Shown: one piece after another, positions 21,429 through 34,120 of the stretch
Numbering within the stretch: position 1 is the first letter of the stretch
How the letters are laid out: the number at the start of each line of letters is the position of its first letter
The notes under the pieces: generated by a model
The model's database searches: none
What the model was told of the DNA's origin: nothing
What the model saw: only the letters and a program-made list of their open reading frames with translations
Origin: Gongronella butleri
Taxonomy: Eukaryota > Mucoromycota > Mucoromycetes > Mucorales > Cunninghamellaceae
DNA length: 64,000 bases
Assembly (NCBI GenBank): GCA_025201375.1
Contig: JAIWZP010000009.1
Coordinates: forward strand, 558,001 to 622,000
Direction of reading: 5' to 3'
Position numbers and translations under genes: made by a program

Positions 21429-23916
21429 ATGGGCGACCAATACTCTGATACCTATTCACGCTCTTCGGCTTCCTTTGTTTCGTACACGGATGTGGATCAA
21501 TTGCAGCAATTCTCTGAAAGCACCATCAGCGACACAACACAGAGTATCGATGCCGCCTGCACACCCGATCAATTGAGGCAAATGCTGATCACGGAAAGAG
21601 CACGATCAAAAGAAATGGAGATCAAGCTGGACAAATACAAGGTAAAACGTCTGAAGGGCGCACAAACAATGCAAAAAAAAAAAAAAAAAGAGAACAATGG
21701 GCGCACAATAAGTGTTACACACACTCCTCGCCCCGGTGCTCGTCCATGGTGCATTCTTGACGACCAATTGCTACATACAATACGATATGATTCTGATGCC
21801 ATTGTTTTTTATTATGAAAAAAAAGGTCCTCATGGACCAAGAAGCGGGCAAAGCCAGTCGGCTTGTCGAGCAGGTTAAACAGCAGCTTGGTCTGGACATG
21901 CACGACACCAATGGCAGCCAATTAGAGCTTGAGCATACATGCGAGCGTCTGAGATGCGAACGGGATCAATTGATCCAAGACATTGAAGCCAAGTAAGATG
22001 AAATTTTAAAAGAGAGCACAAGAAAATGCGTGTGTCTGTGTGACGTCAAAAGGACCACTATTTTTTTTTCTTTCCATTGATCATTTTTTTTTCTACTTGG
22101 TTTTGATAGGGCATTGCCTGTGCTGAGCCAGGCATTGCAAACCCAGCTAGCGTCGCTCCACAAGGATATCGATGACGCAAAAATGAGCCTAGACCAGGTG
22201 AATAGCGCGCGCGACCACGTCCTCGAGGAGATGATCTTGCTGAATACAAAGAATGCCGAATTGAACGAGATGAACAATAACCTGTCGAGGCACATTGCGC
22301 AGCGCGAACGCGAAACGCGTGCATTTATGGCCAGCACGCAATTCCTCAGACCATCACGGTCCACAGACACCACAAGCACAAGCACATCGTCGTTGCTCAA
22401 CAGCAACAATCACAATGGCAATAATGGCAACAATAACAGTAAGGGAGAGCTGGCCTCGTCCTCGTCTGCTATCAGCACCGCCCATTCAACGCCTGCTCCG
22501 TCGATTCAACGGTCATCCTCGTCATCATCGTCATCGCACTCGCGCCATCAGCGGTCACGATCCTCGGGTGAGTCCTCCAGCAGCAAAATATTCAATTTCC
22601 AGCGATCGCGCAACGTGCTTGCCAGCATCAATCCGCTCAGCAAGAAGAAATCGATCGAAATCAGCAAACCAGACCCCAATGCCATCCAAATCATCACCAC
22701 CTTGGGCCCGCCCGCCCTGCCACCACATACATCGCCACAGTCGCCCTCATCCACATCGTCCTCGTCCGCCGCAAGCTACTCAACCCACAATCCGGCAGCA
22801 ACACATCCCTTTGTCGAGGCAAAATTCACCGTCCCCGAGCAGTGTGCCGCGTGCCACGACAAAATATGGCGCGCCACAGAGCTAAAGTGCCCAGGTAACC
22901 CCGTCGCCCATTGTGAAAATCGAATGGACCCCGAATGGAGTGTCTCATTTTCCTTTTTTTATTTTTGGGATCCGCTTAGCATGTTCTTTGCCGTGTCACA
23001 CAAGGTGCATCCCGCAGTTGGAGCAACCGTGCCGGTCCTCGAGCATGAACAGCAACAGCCTTCCACGGTCGTCGGTTTCAGGTAAAAATATAAAAAAAAG
23101 GAAAATCAAGCCAAATTCAGGAATTGACTGAGCAATCTGCGCGATTTTTGTGTCGAACAGGCTCCGTGTTTGCCAGAGACATTGCCGACCAGGCGCAATT
23201 GGAGCACCACCTGGTGCCAAATATCGTGCAGAGCTGCGTCGAAGCCGTGGATCAACGAGGTATGGTGCAATTGAAATTGCTATTGATAAATATGGCCTCT
23301 CATTTTTTTTTTTGGGCTACAGGGCTCGATTGGGAGGGCGTGTACCGCAAATCAGGGCGCGCCACGGAAACACGCGCCATCCAGCAGGCCCTGGATCAAG
23401 GCCAAGCGCTCAATCTGCTCGATGAGGAACAATGGCCCGATATTCACGCCATTGCCAGCGTGCTAAAGTCTTATTTTCGAACGATACCCAGCCCCTTGTT
23501 TCCCTTTGAACATTACGACGCTCTCTTGCAGGCAGCAGGTACGATTTTTTTTTTAAAAAAACAAAAAAGAGGCGCCCGCTTTGGCACCAATTCGCGTTTG
23601 ACGGGCACACGCCATGATGATACTCACTATTTGCTCGGTAGAAGACGAAGATTCTGAGCACAGCGTGTCGGACATGCGACGCGTGCTGTCGCTCATACCC
23701 AAGGAAAATTACGCGACAATGCAATTTCTTTTGGAACATCTCGATCGCGTGCAGCAACACAGCGACACAAACCTCATGGTGATCAAGAACATTGCCATGA
23801 TATTTGGCCCCACACTGATCAGGCACCCGGACGAGCACACCGACATGATGGACACAAATCGCAAAATCTACGTGCTCTACTTTATGTTGCGGCACCTTTC
23901 CGCCATTTTTGCTTGA
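21429..23916 (+). CDS. Rho GTPase-activating protein with coiled coil and C1 domain
   Basis: Seven exons (21429-21641, 21826-21992, 22110-22894, 22980-23081, 23161-23259, 23323-23538, 23642-23916) sum to 619 codons, 618 aa. Residues about 45-210 are coiled-coil, rich in Glu, Gln, Leu and Lys. A Ser/Asn-rich linker follows. Residues 359-406 form a C1 domain with the full H-C2-C2-C2-H-C-C ligand set (HPFVEAKF, CAACHDKIW, CSLPCHTRC, ending QPC). The RhoGAP domain starts near residue 415. It carries the arginine finger in GVYRKSG (R464), then LKSYFRTIPSPLFPFEHY and NLMVIKNIAMIFGPTLIR. It should speed GTP hydrolysis by a Rho-family GTPase at membranes. The C1-RhoGAP order is known in fungal and animal GAPs. 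Confidence 0.92.
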
Positions 23917-25579
23917 TTTCTTTAGATGTTTGACAGAATAAATCATCAGGGGAGGGAATGTATGCGGCGAGAAAGCCCGATTTTGACGCGAAGCATCAAG
24001 TAAAAAGATCGCAAGATGACGGCTCAAAACTGATAAAATGGCCTCAAGCACGGCTTTTTTTATCACCCATTCATTCGATTTCCGCAGCACACGATCAACA
24101 ATAAAAGACTAACTCATGACCGGCATGTTTTGATTCCCATCAACTCCATGAAACATGGCAGCGAAACATGCGAGACATAAAAATGCCCAAAATACCTTAA
24201 TTCGCTATTTCTTGGCACATCGTGTTGTTTTTTTTTCCTGTAACATTCACCAGATATGATTGCTATAAATTAAAGTAGTCGTGTTCATCATCATTTGATT
24301 CCATTCAAGAAGCAATTTCGCAAGGTCATTAAGAAAAAGACAAAAATAATTACTTTGGCCCAGCAAATCTCAAGATGGTTCGAGCCAGTTGCCGAGAAAG
24401 TTTGGAACCATTGGCGTGCTGTGTTCATGTTCAATAGATCCAAACCTGGGATAGCTTGAACAATGTGTGTCCAGGGATGTTCTTGAAATTGTTAATTTTA
24501 GCAAAAACCGGCTGCAGCTGGCCAGCCAGGCACTGTCACGCTGCGACAAACATCGCAACGTGTAATGACGAGCTAGAAGCCCCAAGTATAATATGGCACG
24601 TAGCTGTTTAAAAGTCGCTGGGGGCGCGCTACGTGCAAGTCAAAAATGGGCTTTTTGGGGGGACCGAAAAGAAATCGAAAAAGCGGGTTCGCAGAATGAC
24701 ACCAAACCTTGCACAAAAGATGCATTGTATGGAGAAACGACGAAAAATGGTCAAAGCGAGCAGGATCGACTTGCTGGTTAACCTGCAATGGGCAATTTTA
24801 ATTTATATTTCTACAGCAAACTGCGCGGGAAAACGCGTCTATAGAGCAGCGCCGACGCGTCCATTAGCAAGAGAGGCTCTAGTTGCATGTATTCGATTAG
24901 AAGCAGGCGCGTATCACTCGTCGTCTGACGCGCTTTTTGGACGCGTCAAAAATCATAATGGTTTTCGTCGCGTGTTTGTTTTGCCAGAAATCACTTTTTT
25001 CACTGATCATGGACATCCACGTACGCAGTAACTCACGTTCTTTCTGGTGGTATTTGTTTCTCAGAGATACATGCACTTTTCGTCAAGTTGACCTTGGGCC
25101 GAAAATAAGACCTAAAACGCGATTCTCGCGAAAACCAACCGGTGGACCCCTGATTTTTTTTTTGCTTTTTTGTCCGTTACTACTGCGCGAGTACCATATG
25201 GTTGAATGGCGTGGCGAGCCGCCGACCCAAATTTCTCATTTTGCAAATGGTCGACTGCACCCCTTGGAAAATCCATGAATTTCGAATATCAAGGTTTGCA
25301 TGCCATCCAGTGATTATAACTGACCAAGGGTGGGCTCTTTCGAACGAGGAAAGCTTTCTCTTGTTGGTTCAGAGCTGGAAAGGGCCATCTTTGCAGTGAC
25401 AACCCCTCCCCCAAACGACAAAACGACAAAAATATGCTCATTTTTCATTATTATTTTGCCTTGTTCTCTTTTGCTGCTGCGTTTTCCAATTGATTTACGT
25501 ACGCAATAGGTGGGATGATGCTTTTATTATTTACAAGCAGAGAGAAAAAGGGGATGCGGGGATGGGATCATCATTTTTT
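23917..25579. other. Intergenic, nothing clear
   Basis: 1.66 kb between convergent genes. ACGCGT hexamers occur at about 24833, 24857 and 24943. No conserved reading frame or structured RNA was recognised. Confidence 0.5.
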
Positions 25580-27830
25580 TTACATGCGTTCCATAGGACG
25601 GAGGCCGAGCAAGCGCATGGCATTGCCCAGGGTGACACGAGCGGCGTAGTACATGAGGAGACGGGCCTCTGCGACGGCGGGGTCGGCGCCACGGACCCAC
25701 AGGTTATCAAAGTGGGAGGAGATCTCGTGGGAGAGCTTAAAGGCATAGGTGACGACATTGCAGGGCTCGTAGGACGAGACGAGGGTCTTGACGAGGTCGG
25801 GGAACTCTGCGACGATGCGGAGGATGCTGAGCGCGCCTTCTTCAGTGAGCAGCGAGGTATCTGCGTCGGGGTTGACGGACATGTTGCTGTTTTTGCGCTC
25901 AATGGAGCACAGACGCGCGTGCGCGTACTGGATGTAGGGGCCCGTGTCGCCCTCGAACGAGAACATGCGGTTGCGGTCGAATTCGTAGTTTTTGACACGG
26001 CGCGCAGAGTTGTCTTGGATTTTGACGCCGGAAATGCCGATTTCGTCGGCAACGGCCAGTGGGTTCTCGATCTCGGCGTACTTTTGCTCGTTCTTGAGCA
26101 TCTGCTCGTGCATGACGTCGCGCGCCTCGTCGATGATGTCCTCCAAAAAGACAACCGTGCCCTTGCGCGTCGACATGCCTTGCACCATACCAAAGTTGAC
26201 GTGTTCGACGCGATTGGCCCATTCAAAGCCCATCAGCTCGAGCGTCTTGAACAATTGCTTGAGATGCAGGTCCTGCTGAGCAGCAACCACGTAAATCATC
26301 TTGTCGAAATTGTACTGCTCAAAGCGCTCCTTGGCCGCGCCAATGTCACGCGTCAAATACAAGGTCGTGCCATCGCTCTTTTGAACCACGGCAACTTCGA
26401 GCTTGTACTTTTTCAAATTGATGACCTGCGCACCCTCCGACTCTTCCAGCAGACCCGTGCTGGTCAGCATGGCCATGGCCTCCTCCATGCCGCGCGTCAC
26501 TTGCGATTCGCCAGAATACACGTCAAATCCAATGTTCAGGCGCGCGTACACTTCCTGGTACTTGACAATGGACAGATCACGGAAGCGGCGCCACAGAGCA
26601 AGCGCCTCATCGTCGCCTTCCTCCATCTTTTTAAAGTAAGAGCGCGCCTGGTCATGAATGGTCGCGTCGTCGGCCGCATCCTTGTTGATCTGCACATACA
26701 CATCGTACAAGTGCTTGATGGGATCGCTTTGCAGCTTTTCCTCATCGCCATAGCGACCATAGCCCACAGCGAGAAGACCTAAAAATAAGGGGAAGCGGGG
26801 AAAAAAAAGTCAGCCTTCATTTCCATTTTTTTTAAAAACCCAACTCTCTCCACGTACCATATTGCTTGCCCCAGTCGCCCAGGTAGTTCATGGCAATGAC
26901 CTCCCAGCCATTGGCAGCATAGGCATTGCGGATAAAGGAGCCAATGATGGTGGAGCGCAAATGGCCGGCGTGGAAGGGCTTGGCAATGTTGGGTGAAGAG
27001 AATTCGACAATGACACGCTTGCCGTTGCCGGACGTGTTTGTGCCGAATTGCTCCTTTTTGCTCGTGACCTGCTTGAGGGTCTCCTTGATGAGGATGGCCG
27101 TGTTGACGCGGAAATTGAGGAAGGGGCCAGTGGCCACGGCGCTGAGAATGTAATCGTCGGGCACAAAAGCGGCGGCCCAGTCCTTTGCAAATTGCACGGG
27201 GCTACCCTTGACGCGCAGACGAGGCACCGTCAATGCAAAGTCGCCATTATCCAGCGAGCGAGGAATTTCAATGGCAGAGTACACGAGCGCAACGTCCAAT
27301 TTGCCCATCTCGGCAATCATCGATGCAATGCGCACGCGGAACACGTCCAACGGGTTGCTCGACACGTCCACACCAGGAATATCGGCAATGGGCGCCGCAG
27401 CCTTGGGCGCGGCTTGCTGAAGACCCACCACCTGCTGACCAACGGCCGACGCGCGCACCGATTGCACATACGCATCTTCCTCCAGGCCCTCCAGCACCGC
27501 CCACGCAAGATAGTCGACAAGCGAGGGCTCGGCGCCAAGCAGGAACGCTTGCTTCTTTTGCTGCACAAGCTCCGTGGCGGCTAAAACATCATTCAAAAGA
27601 AGAGAATCCACGAGAGCGGCCTCTTGCTGCTTGGCGGGTTGCTGCTCGTCCACGAGCTTGGCAGCACGCACAAGATAACGGGCAACAGAGGCGTCACCTT
27701 GCAACGTCGTCGAATTGTTGACTTTGAGGCTGGTTTGCGCGCCAGCCTTGACTTGCACCTTGTCTTGCCATTGGCCCAGCACAAGAGCACTGAGAACAGC
27801 AATAGACGAACCGGAAAGTGTCAGTTCCAT
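25580..27830 (-). CDS. Arginyl-tRNA synthetase
   Basis: Two exons, 27830-26858 and 26778-25580, give 723 aa. The class Ia core has the HIGH-type motif HAGH in NIAKPFHAGHLRSTIIG. MSTRKG stands in the KMSKS position, as is usual in eukaryotic ArgRS. The anticodon-binding C-terminus ends LLGLRPMERM, a conserved ArgRS tail. Residues 1 to about 125 form an N-terminal extension (LVDSLLLNDVLAATELVQQK, PSLVDYLAWAVLE) resembling the C-terminal half of a glutathione-S-transferase fold. Several synthetases use such a domain to join multi-synthetase complexes. An Add1-like tRNA D-loop-binding module follows (DVFRVRIASMIAE). No presequence is evident, so a cytosolic enzyme is most likely. Confidence 0.95.
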
Positions 27831-28063
27831 GATAGAAAAAAAAATAAATAAAAAGAAGGGGGAGTTGAAAGAAGAAAGAAGAAGAAAAAAAAAAAAAAGG
27901 AGCCAAAAATAAAAAAAAAGAGGGGGTAGGTGCATTGACTCATCATCGCTCGTCGGAGCCGACAAGCCACTCAATTTTTTCCTTTTTTTCCTTTTTTATG
28001 CAATGATTCACTCGCCGCAGTGAGGGGCGTCGAAAAAAAAAAGGGTCCATCTAATTTTTATTT

Positions 28064-30020
28064 TCACCACGACTCATCGTACAAGCCGCGAATGATGACG
28101 GCGTCGCCAAGATCGCCCTGGAATGCGCCGCGCGCAGGCTTGGACATGAACACGGTGCGCTCGCGACGCTCATTTTCTGGCGGAATGAGCGGTGGTGGGA
28201 CGGCGGGCAGTGAAAAGTAGCTTGGTGGCTCCTCGTTTTGTGGTGGGCTCGTAAACGTTGCTTGTAGTGCGTCCATCCACGCTGCGGACGGCGTTGGTGG
28301 CGGCGCATCCAGGTCGGGATCAAAGAATTCGGGACACTCCTTGGATTTTTGATAAAATTGGATCGCGGTGAGGTCTGCAACGCGATGAAGCTGATCAAAC
28401 GGCAAATTGGCAATGCTGAGCGGGATGCTGAATTCCGACACGTGATCTGTCTTGAACAGGTGCCCGTGCTCCACATGTACTTGGAACAGCACGTCGTAGT
28501 GTACGCGCGTGTGCCGCGATACAAACGACGGCGACACGAGCCGCGTCGGGATATCAAAGCCAATCTCCTCGGAAATGTGCGTGCTGTTGGCCGGAATCGT
28601 CACTGTGCCCTGCAACACATTGCGCACATACTCTTTAAACGCGGTCCCTTGCTGCAAAAGCATCTTGCCCTCGTGGTGCTTTCGAAACTTGAATGTCAGC
28701 GCCGTGATCTTGCCGTCTGAAATGAGCGTCGTCGTCGTTAGATGCATCGTGAACGGTTCGTCTTTTTTTTCAAAAAAGAAAAGAGTAGGGTCAATTTAGC
28801 TGCGAGAAAAGAAAATAAGAAGTAAAAAAACGTTACCTGGGCAATAACATTGCTTGACCAATTTAGCCTGCACCTCGGCGACAGGCTTTTTGTCGCGGAT
28901 TAGTGTGGTGCGATACGTCCATTCCTTGGCTAACACAAAAGAAAAAAACGTGTGAGCAGACGGATTCCTTTTTTTTTTTTTTTTTACTGTTTTCTGCCTA
29001 TTTTTTCTTTTTTTTTTTTTGCAGAACACGCACGTTCTGTCGAAACAATGATTGGTCGATAGGGTGTAATGTACTCGCGGCTCCGTAATCCAGACTGCAA
29101 GCCCGGGCCGTCGATTTGCGCAGTCCAAATGTAACGAATGCCAAATCCTGGTGGTTCTTCCATGGATGGCGGGTAATTGACATTGGGAAACTAGCGAAAC
29201 AAAAAGTGAGCACGCGTCCATTCAATGGCAAGACAAGATACCTTTAATGCAAATGGATATTCATAATGACCAGCATCCATCTCGTCCCAATTGCATTGCG
29301 AATACGCTACAGGGAGGGAAAAAAAAAAGTGCAAAATCAGCACCCCCACTCTAAAAAAAAGCGGATGCTTACGATTCGCCTCGGTTCCAACGAGCGTGTA
29401 TTCCGACTCAAAAAATGTCGTGATTGTTTGGTGGATCCAATCGCCCTTGCCATCGCCACTGGCTTCTTCCACGCGCACCGCAGCATATTCCTCGCCGCGG
29501 AACTTGAATGACGAGTGAGCCAAAAAAAAAAAATTGCCCGCCTCCACGTTGCACTTTTTGCCCATCTTACCCTAATGCGTATCCGTGTGACATGTGTCTT
29601 TTCTGTCAGGTCCAGGATGACCAAACCTAAAAACTCACCCAAATCATGCAATTGAGCTCTTGACATCTGGATGCCTTGCTTTTTTTTTCTTGCTTTTGCC
29701 TTACCTCGCACGACCCTGCCTGGGCGGATAATGACATGGGTGCCGCCATCGAATTCGACCGTCATGGATGACGGTGGTGGCTCGCAAATGCTACTTGCCC
29801 TATCTCGCGGGCTTGACGATAGCGTCGCCAGAATGGACGGCGACGACGGAAGGCTCGACGACAGATCGGACGACGTATATTGGTTGGACGTCGCGTCAAA
29901 GGCGGTAGAATGCCGCTGTTGGTTCGTGTGTTCAGGTGTTTGTGGCGACGGCAGCGTCGCAACGCTCGAGTGCGACCGCGCACGCGAACGCGATCGATTG
30001 AGACCTCCCAAAGCCGCCAT
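28064..30020 (-). CDS. Alpha-arrestin (arrestin-related trafficking adaptor)
   Basis: Seven exons (30020-29705, 29626-29571, 29502-29373, 29306-29242, 29190-29034, 28929-28837, 28761-28064) sum exactly to 505 codons, 504 aa. A Ser-rich N-tail precedes arrestin_N (GLVILDLTEKTHVTRIRIR, FRGEEYAAV, YEYPFALK, PPGFGIRYIWTAQ). Arrestin_C follows (ISDGKITALTFKF, VTIPANSTHI, VHYDVLFQVHVEH). PPSY at residues 451-454 is a PPxY motif of the kind bound by Nedd4/Rsp5 WW domains. Yeast ARTs use it to direct the ligase to plasma-membrane permeases for endocytosis. The C-terminal tail is Pro-rich. The short spacer to the ArgRS gene (233 bp) has no sign of another gene. Confidence 0.9.
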
Positions 30021-31017
30021 TGGAATATGTAAAAAAGGAATGAGAAAGAAAAGAAACCCGGGAGGGCGAGTGGAATGTCAAGAAGACGAAAAAAGAAAAA
30101 GAAAAAGAAAAAAAAGACCGGGGGAACGAGACCCCACTTTTGAAACACACCCCGCAAAAGGGAGGCGTCTGAAACTTTTGCACGCCGTTGCCATATCCGG
30201 CATGTGTCAAATCTTGCGCATGAACGTGCCCTTTTAAACTTTAAAAAAGGGGAAAGATGCACCCCACATGGCCACATGGCCGCTTGAATGTCAATGTGAA
30301 AGCAATTCCACAATCCACTGGTCTCTGTCATCTCATTTTTAGAAAAAAAAGTCTCATGTACCTTGTTTGCCGACTGACAGCAGGTGCCAAGTTGGGACAA
30401 TATGGGACAAACGAAAAAAAAAAAAACCACCCCATTTCGCGAAATGATGCCATTCGTGTCAAAACACTATTTGCTTTCTTCAAAACCATACAATTGTGAG
30501 CCTTTTGGATTCAATGGCCAAGGAAAAAATTATACACCTGCAGCTGTCGTGAGCCAGTCCTGGTTCTCGCAGGCCAACGCGTCAGCAAGGCCAGCGACGC
30601 GCTTTGACGCGCTTTTATTTTAAAAAAAAAGTATCAAAAGAATTAAAAGATATAAAAATCCATTATCCACTGTGTGCAGAAAGAAAGGCATGCTTGCCCA
30701 AATACCAGCCCATTGCCACCCAATTCGCCCACACACTGCTAAAAATCAAAATCCTGTAGCTGTGATTTCAATTACCCTGCACCACATGCACACCTTATCC
30801 ATTTTCGTTTAGCGATTGCATTCTTCTTTGTTCACGCGCAATCGCGTGCACGCCCATTTTGGCAGACGCCTGTGCGACATCTTGTCAATTGTCAACAAAA
30901 CTTTCACTGTTCCCATCTGCTCTGCCTTTTTCATCTCTTTTTTTTTTTTTACTAACTATTTTTTAAAACTCCGAATTTATGGAATGTTAGAAGCTTCTCT
31001 ATTTTTGAGACGTAGTG
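30021..31017. other. Intergenic, nothing clear
   Basis: About 1 kb upstream of the arrestin gene and ahead of the tRNA. A/T runs only; no conserved reading frame. Confidence 0.5.
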
Positions 31018-31090
31018 GCTTCAATGGCTCAGCTGGCAGAGCGTCCGCCTAGTAAGCGGAAGGTCCAGAGTTCAATTCTCTGTTGAAGCA
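31018..31090 (+). tRNA. tRNA-Thr (anticodon AGT)
   Basis: A complete 73-nt cloverleaf including the discriminator base. The acceptor stem pairs GCTTCAA with TTGAAGC, followed by discriminator A. The D-arm is GCTC/GAGC with loop AGCTGGCA. The anticodon stem is TCCGC/GCGGA around loop CTAGTAA, so the anticodon is AGT, decoding Thr ACN after A34-to-inosine editing. The T-arm is CAGAG/CTCTG with loop TTCAATT. There is no intron. Internal A and B boxes are recognisable, and T runs after 31093 provide a Pol III terminator. Confidence 0.96.
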
Positions 31091-32450
31091 TTCATTTTTG
31101 CTTTTTTAAAAGCAAAAAAAAATTTTTTGTTTGCTCATGTCTTTATTCTTTTTTTTTTTTTTTGTGATCATGAGTGTGCTTGTCATAATCGTAATGGCAT
31201 GGCAAAAAGCCGGGAGCATGTGTCTTTTTGTCTGAAATGCGTTCTTTCTATTTTTTTTTTTTTTTTTTTTTTGCAATTTGCAATTTGAGGATTTGTGTGC
31301 TGCAAAGAGGTTTCATCGCATTGGCACTGTCGATGGTATCTTTAATGTGGGCAACACGAGTATTGATGTGCACTTTAAATGATGCTGGAGTATTTCAAAT
31401 GACAATTTACGCGTCCTGAGCCGATTTTTTTTGCGCCATACTGTACCATATGTTGGCGAATCGACAGACAATTGCCATGAATTTGCACCGTGATGTTGTG
31501 GCGATGCTCACTACGAACAAATGCGAGCGGAACGGGATTGAAAAAGTGGACTACCAGTGATGAAAGACTGAGGAGAAAAACGAGAAAAATAAAAAAAAAT
31601 GGACTATATGCAACAGTGATCATTCCTGGGTCTCCTTTGCATTCCTTGTGGATCGCATCGAGCACGCTGGGGGGGCAAAGTCGCACCTTCCTTAATAGGC
31701 AGGTAGCGCGCGCAAGCGCGAGCGACGCCGTGTGCTTGTGCAATGCCGTGTTCAAAGGCTTTGCCGGCCAAAGTGTATGCTATTACTACGCTAATAGGAT
31801 GTATCGTCGTCTATGATGGTAAGCAGACTATGCCATCGATGCATCTGTGCGCGTTTCACGCGAGTTTTCGAAAATACAGTATCACCTGCATGGATTCCAT
31901 CCAAACAGGGTTGACAAAAAGTAAAAAAGAAAAAAAATGAAAACTGCACAATGCTGCATCCTATCCTATTTTATTCATGCAAAAGGCACACCGACGATGA
32001 GGGCGTCTGCCCTGTACTGGTGGATGGGGCACAATGGCTAAATATGATGACAAGAGATCGATTTTCGTTGATTTTGTTTGATTCTTGTCGTTAGCATTAC
32101 AGTATGCAATGGTGGTTTCTTTGGGCTTAGTCTTGGCTCGTTTCAATCCATTGATTTATTTTTGCTGCTTGAATCTGTTCGCTTTTTAATGTGCGTCTGG
32201 ATCAGGTGAAAATGGCGCACGATGGCGCATTTCGCGTGATTCACGGCGTGTGCGACGGGAAAAAAGCAGGTGGTGCTGCATGAATTTGGCGTCTTGTCCG
32301 GGCCGGGCCGGGAGGATTCAGTCACACGGGCGGGTTGTTTCTCCTCTTGTTTCTCGATTGGATACGCACGCACACCCTCTTTTTCTTTTTCCTTCCTTTC
32401 CTTTTTACTTTTTAAACTTTTCTTTTTCTTTTTTTTCATCGTTCTCTTCT
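31091..32450. other. Intergenic with repeat-block signals
   Basis: 1.36 kb between the tRNA and SCD6. It has a T run at 31252-31272 and TACAGTA/TACTGTA heptamers at 31439, 31875 and 32098, the same motif that marks the other repeat blocks. A pyrimidine-rich tract at 32380-32440 precedes the SCD6 ATG. Confidence 0.5.
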
Positions 32451-34120
32451 ATGAGTGGGCAAAACTACATTGGCTCCAAGATCTCGGTAAGCAAAGAATG
32501 CATGCAATTGGGCAAGCTGTTTGCATAAAAATGGAGTGTTTTGCGTTTGAGATGGGCCGTCATCTTGATTTGTACGTCTTTTTGTTTTCTCTTGGCAGCT
32601 GATTAGCCTGAGCGACATTCGCTATGTTGGCATCCTGCACAGCATCAACACGACGGATTCGACTGTGTCTTTGGAGAATGGTAAATCCGCAAAATCAAGG
32701 CATTTTGATAGAAATTTTGTCAATTCATCCATTTTTTCCTCTTATTTTTCTAAACCAGTGCGCTCGTTTGGCACGGAGAATCGTCGCAGCAAGGAAGAAG
32801 AGGTTGCGGCGTCGGACTCGGTGTTTGACTTTGTTGTGTTCCGTGGGTCGGACATCAAGGATCTGCAAGTGTTTGAAGCGCCCAGCAAGCCCTCGCAGCC
32901 TGCTGCCCCACCCCAATTGAATGATCCTGCGATCCAAGCGTCTTCGGCCAAGGGCTATCCGCCTCCTATGAACCCGTACATGATGCCTCCTTATCCGCCA
33001 CAGGCGCATCACCAGGCCATGTATTGGCAACCCCCCATGTATCCTGGCCAGCACCTTGCTCCTCCCCCACCCATGCATCCCCAGCAGCAGCCTCCTGCCC
33101 AACAACAGCCGCAACAACCGCAACAACCGCAACAATCGCAGCCATCGCAACAACAACAGCCATTGGCCCAACAACAGCCGCAACAACAACAGAAGCAGCA
33201 GGCAGTCCCCCCTGTGACCGCACCGGAAGCCCGAGAGCCGCAATTGTCTGCGCCCGCAAAACAACAAGAAATTGATGGTGCTGCTGTTGAAAACCTGGCA
33301 AAACAAGTCAGCGAGCTGGATGTCGATACCAATGATGAGGAGGATATCCGCCCGGCCACGGCGCAGCGCGCACGCCAATCTTTGTCTGGCCAGCCGCAAC
33401 AACAGGCGCAACAATCGCAGCAGCAGCAGCAGCAGCAGCAACAACGCTACAACAATAACAACAATTATCGCCAACAAAATGGCACGCGTCACCACCAGCA
33501 CCACCACCACAATAACAATAACCAGCACCATCATCACAACAAGCAGCGTGTCACCGTGCCCGACTCGGATTTTGACTTTGAGTCGTCCAATGCCAAGTTT
33601 AGCAAGGATGATCTGTTCAAGGAGCTGACGGGCGGTCCCACGAGCCCCGACACGCCGTCGGCCGCGCCGCTGGACGCGCTGGACGACCAGCAAGAGGTCG
33701 TCATCCCGCCCGCCAACCCAGATGGCTTTTACGACAAGTCCAAGAGCTTCTTTGACAACATTTCGTGCGAATCCAAGGAGCGCCTCGAGCAAGACCCTTC
33801 GGTCGACCGCCGCGGCAAGTTCCATCAAGAGCGCAAACTCAACATGGAGACCTTTGGCCAGGCCACCGTCGACCAGCGCGGCTATCGCAACTATCGTGGC
33901 AGCCGTGGCGGTCGTGGCGGCTATCGTGGTGGCCGTGGCGGCTATCGCAGCAATTACAACACCAACAACAATAACAACAGCGGAAACCGCTCCTATGGCT
34001 ACAACAATAGAGACAATAGAGTAAGAATGGAAACAAAAAAAAAGCAAAAATCGTGGCACAAGGATGCTCATTTCCCCATTTTTTTTTTCTCACTAGTCGC
34101 AGCAGGTCGAGTCTCAATGA
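32451..34120 (+). CDS. SCD6: Scd6/LSM14-family mRNA decapping activator
   Basis: Four exons, 32451-32486, 32599-32680, 32759-34020 and 34097-34120, give 467 aa. It opens with an LSm14 domain (MSGQNYIGSKISLISLSDIR, GILHSINTTDSTVSLENVRSFGTE, FRGSDIKDLQVFE). A Pro/Gln-rich linker follows, with long Gln, Asn and His runs. Next come the DFDF motif (SDFDFESS, near 33568), the FFD box (YDKSKSFFDNIS, near 33735), the TFG box (RKLNMETFGQ, near 33835) and an RGG tract (GSRGGRGGYRGGRGGYR). This full order is diagnostic of Scd6/LSM14/Rap55. These proteins repress translation via eIF4G and the decapping machinery, in P-bodies. The last exon adds only seven codons. Confidence 0.95.

Noticed and set aside
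25490..26782. 430-codon plus-strand frame opposite the ArgRS gene
   Set aside because: Antisense shadow of a GC-rich conserved gene; no family resemblance.
32725..34071. A 448-codon open frame on the minus strand opposite SCD6
   Set aside because: It mirrors the Gln/Asn/His-rich repeats of SCD6 and reads as long Leu/Val/Ile runs with no domain. SCD6 on the plus strand has a full diagnostic domain order.
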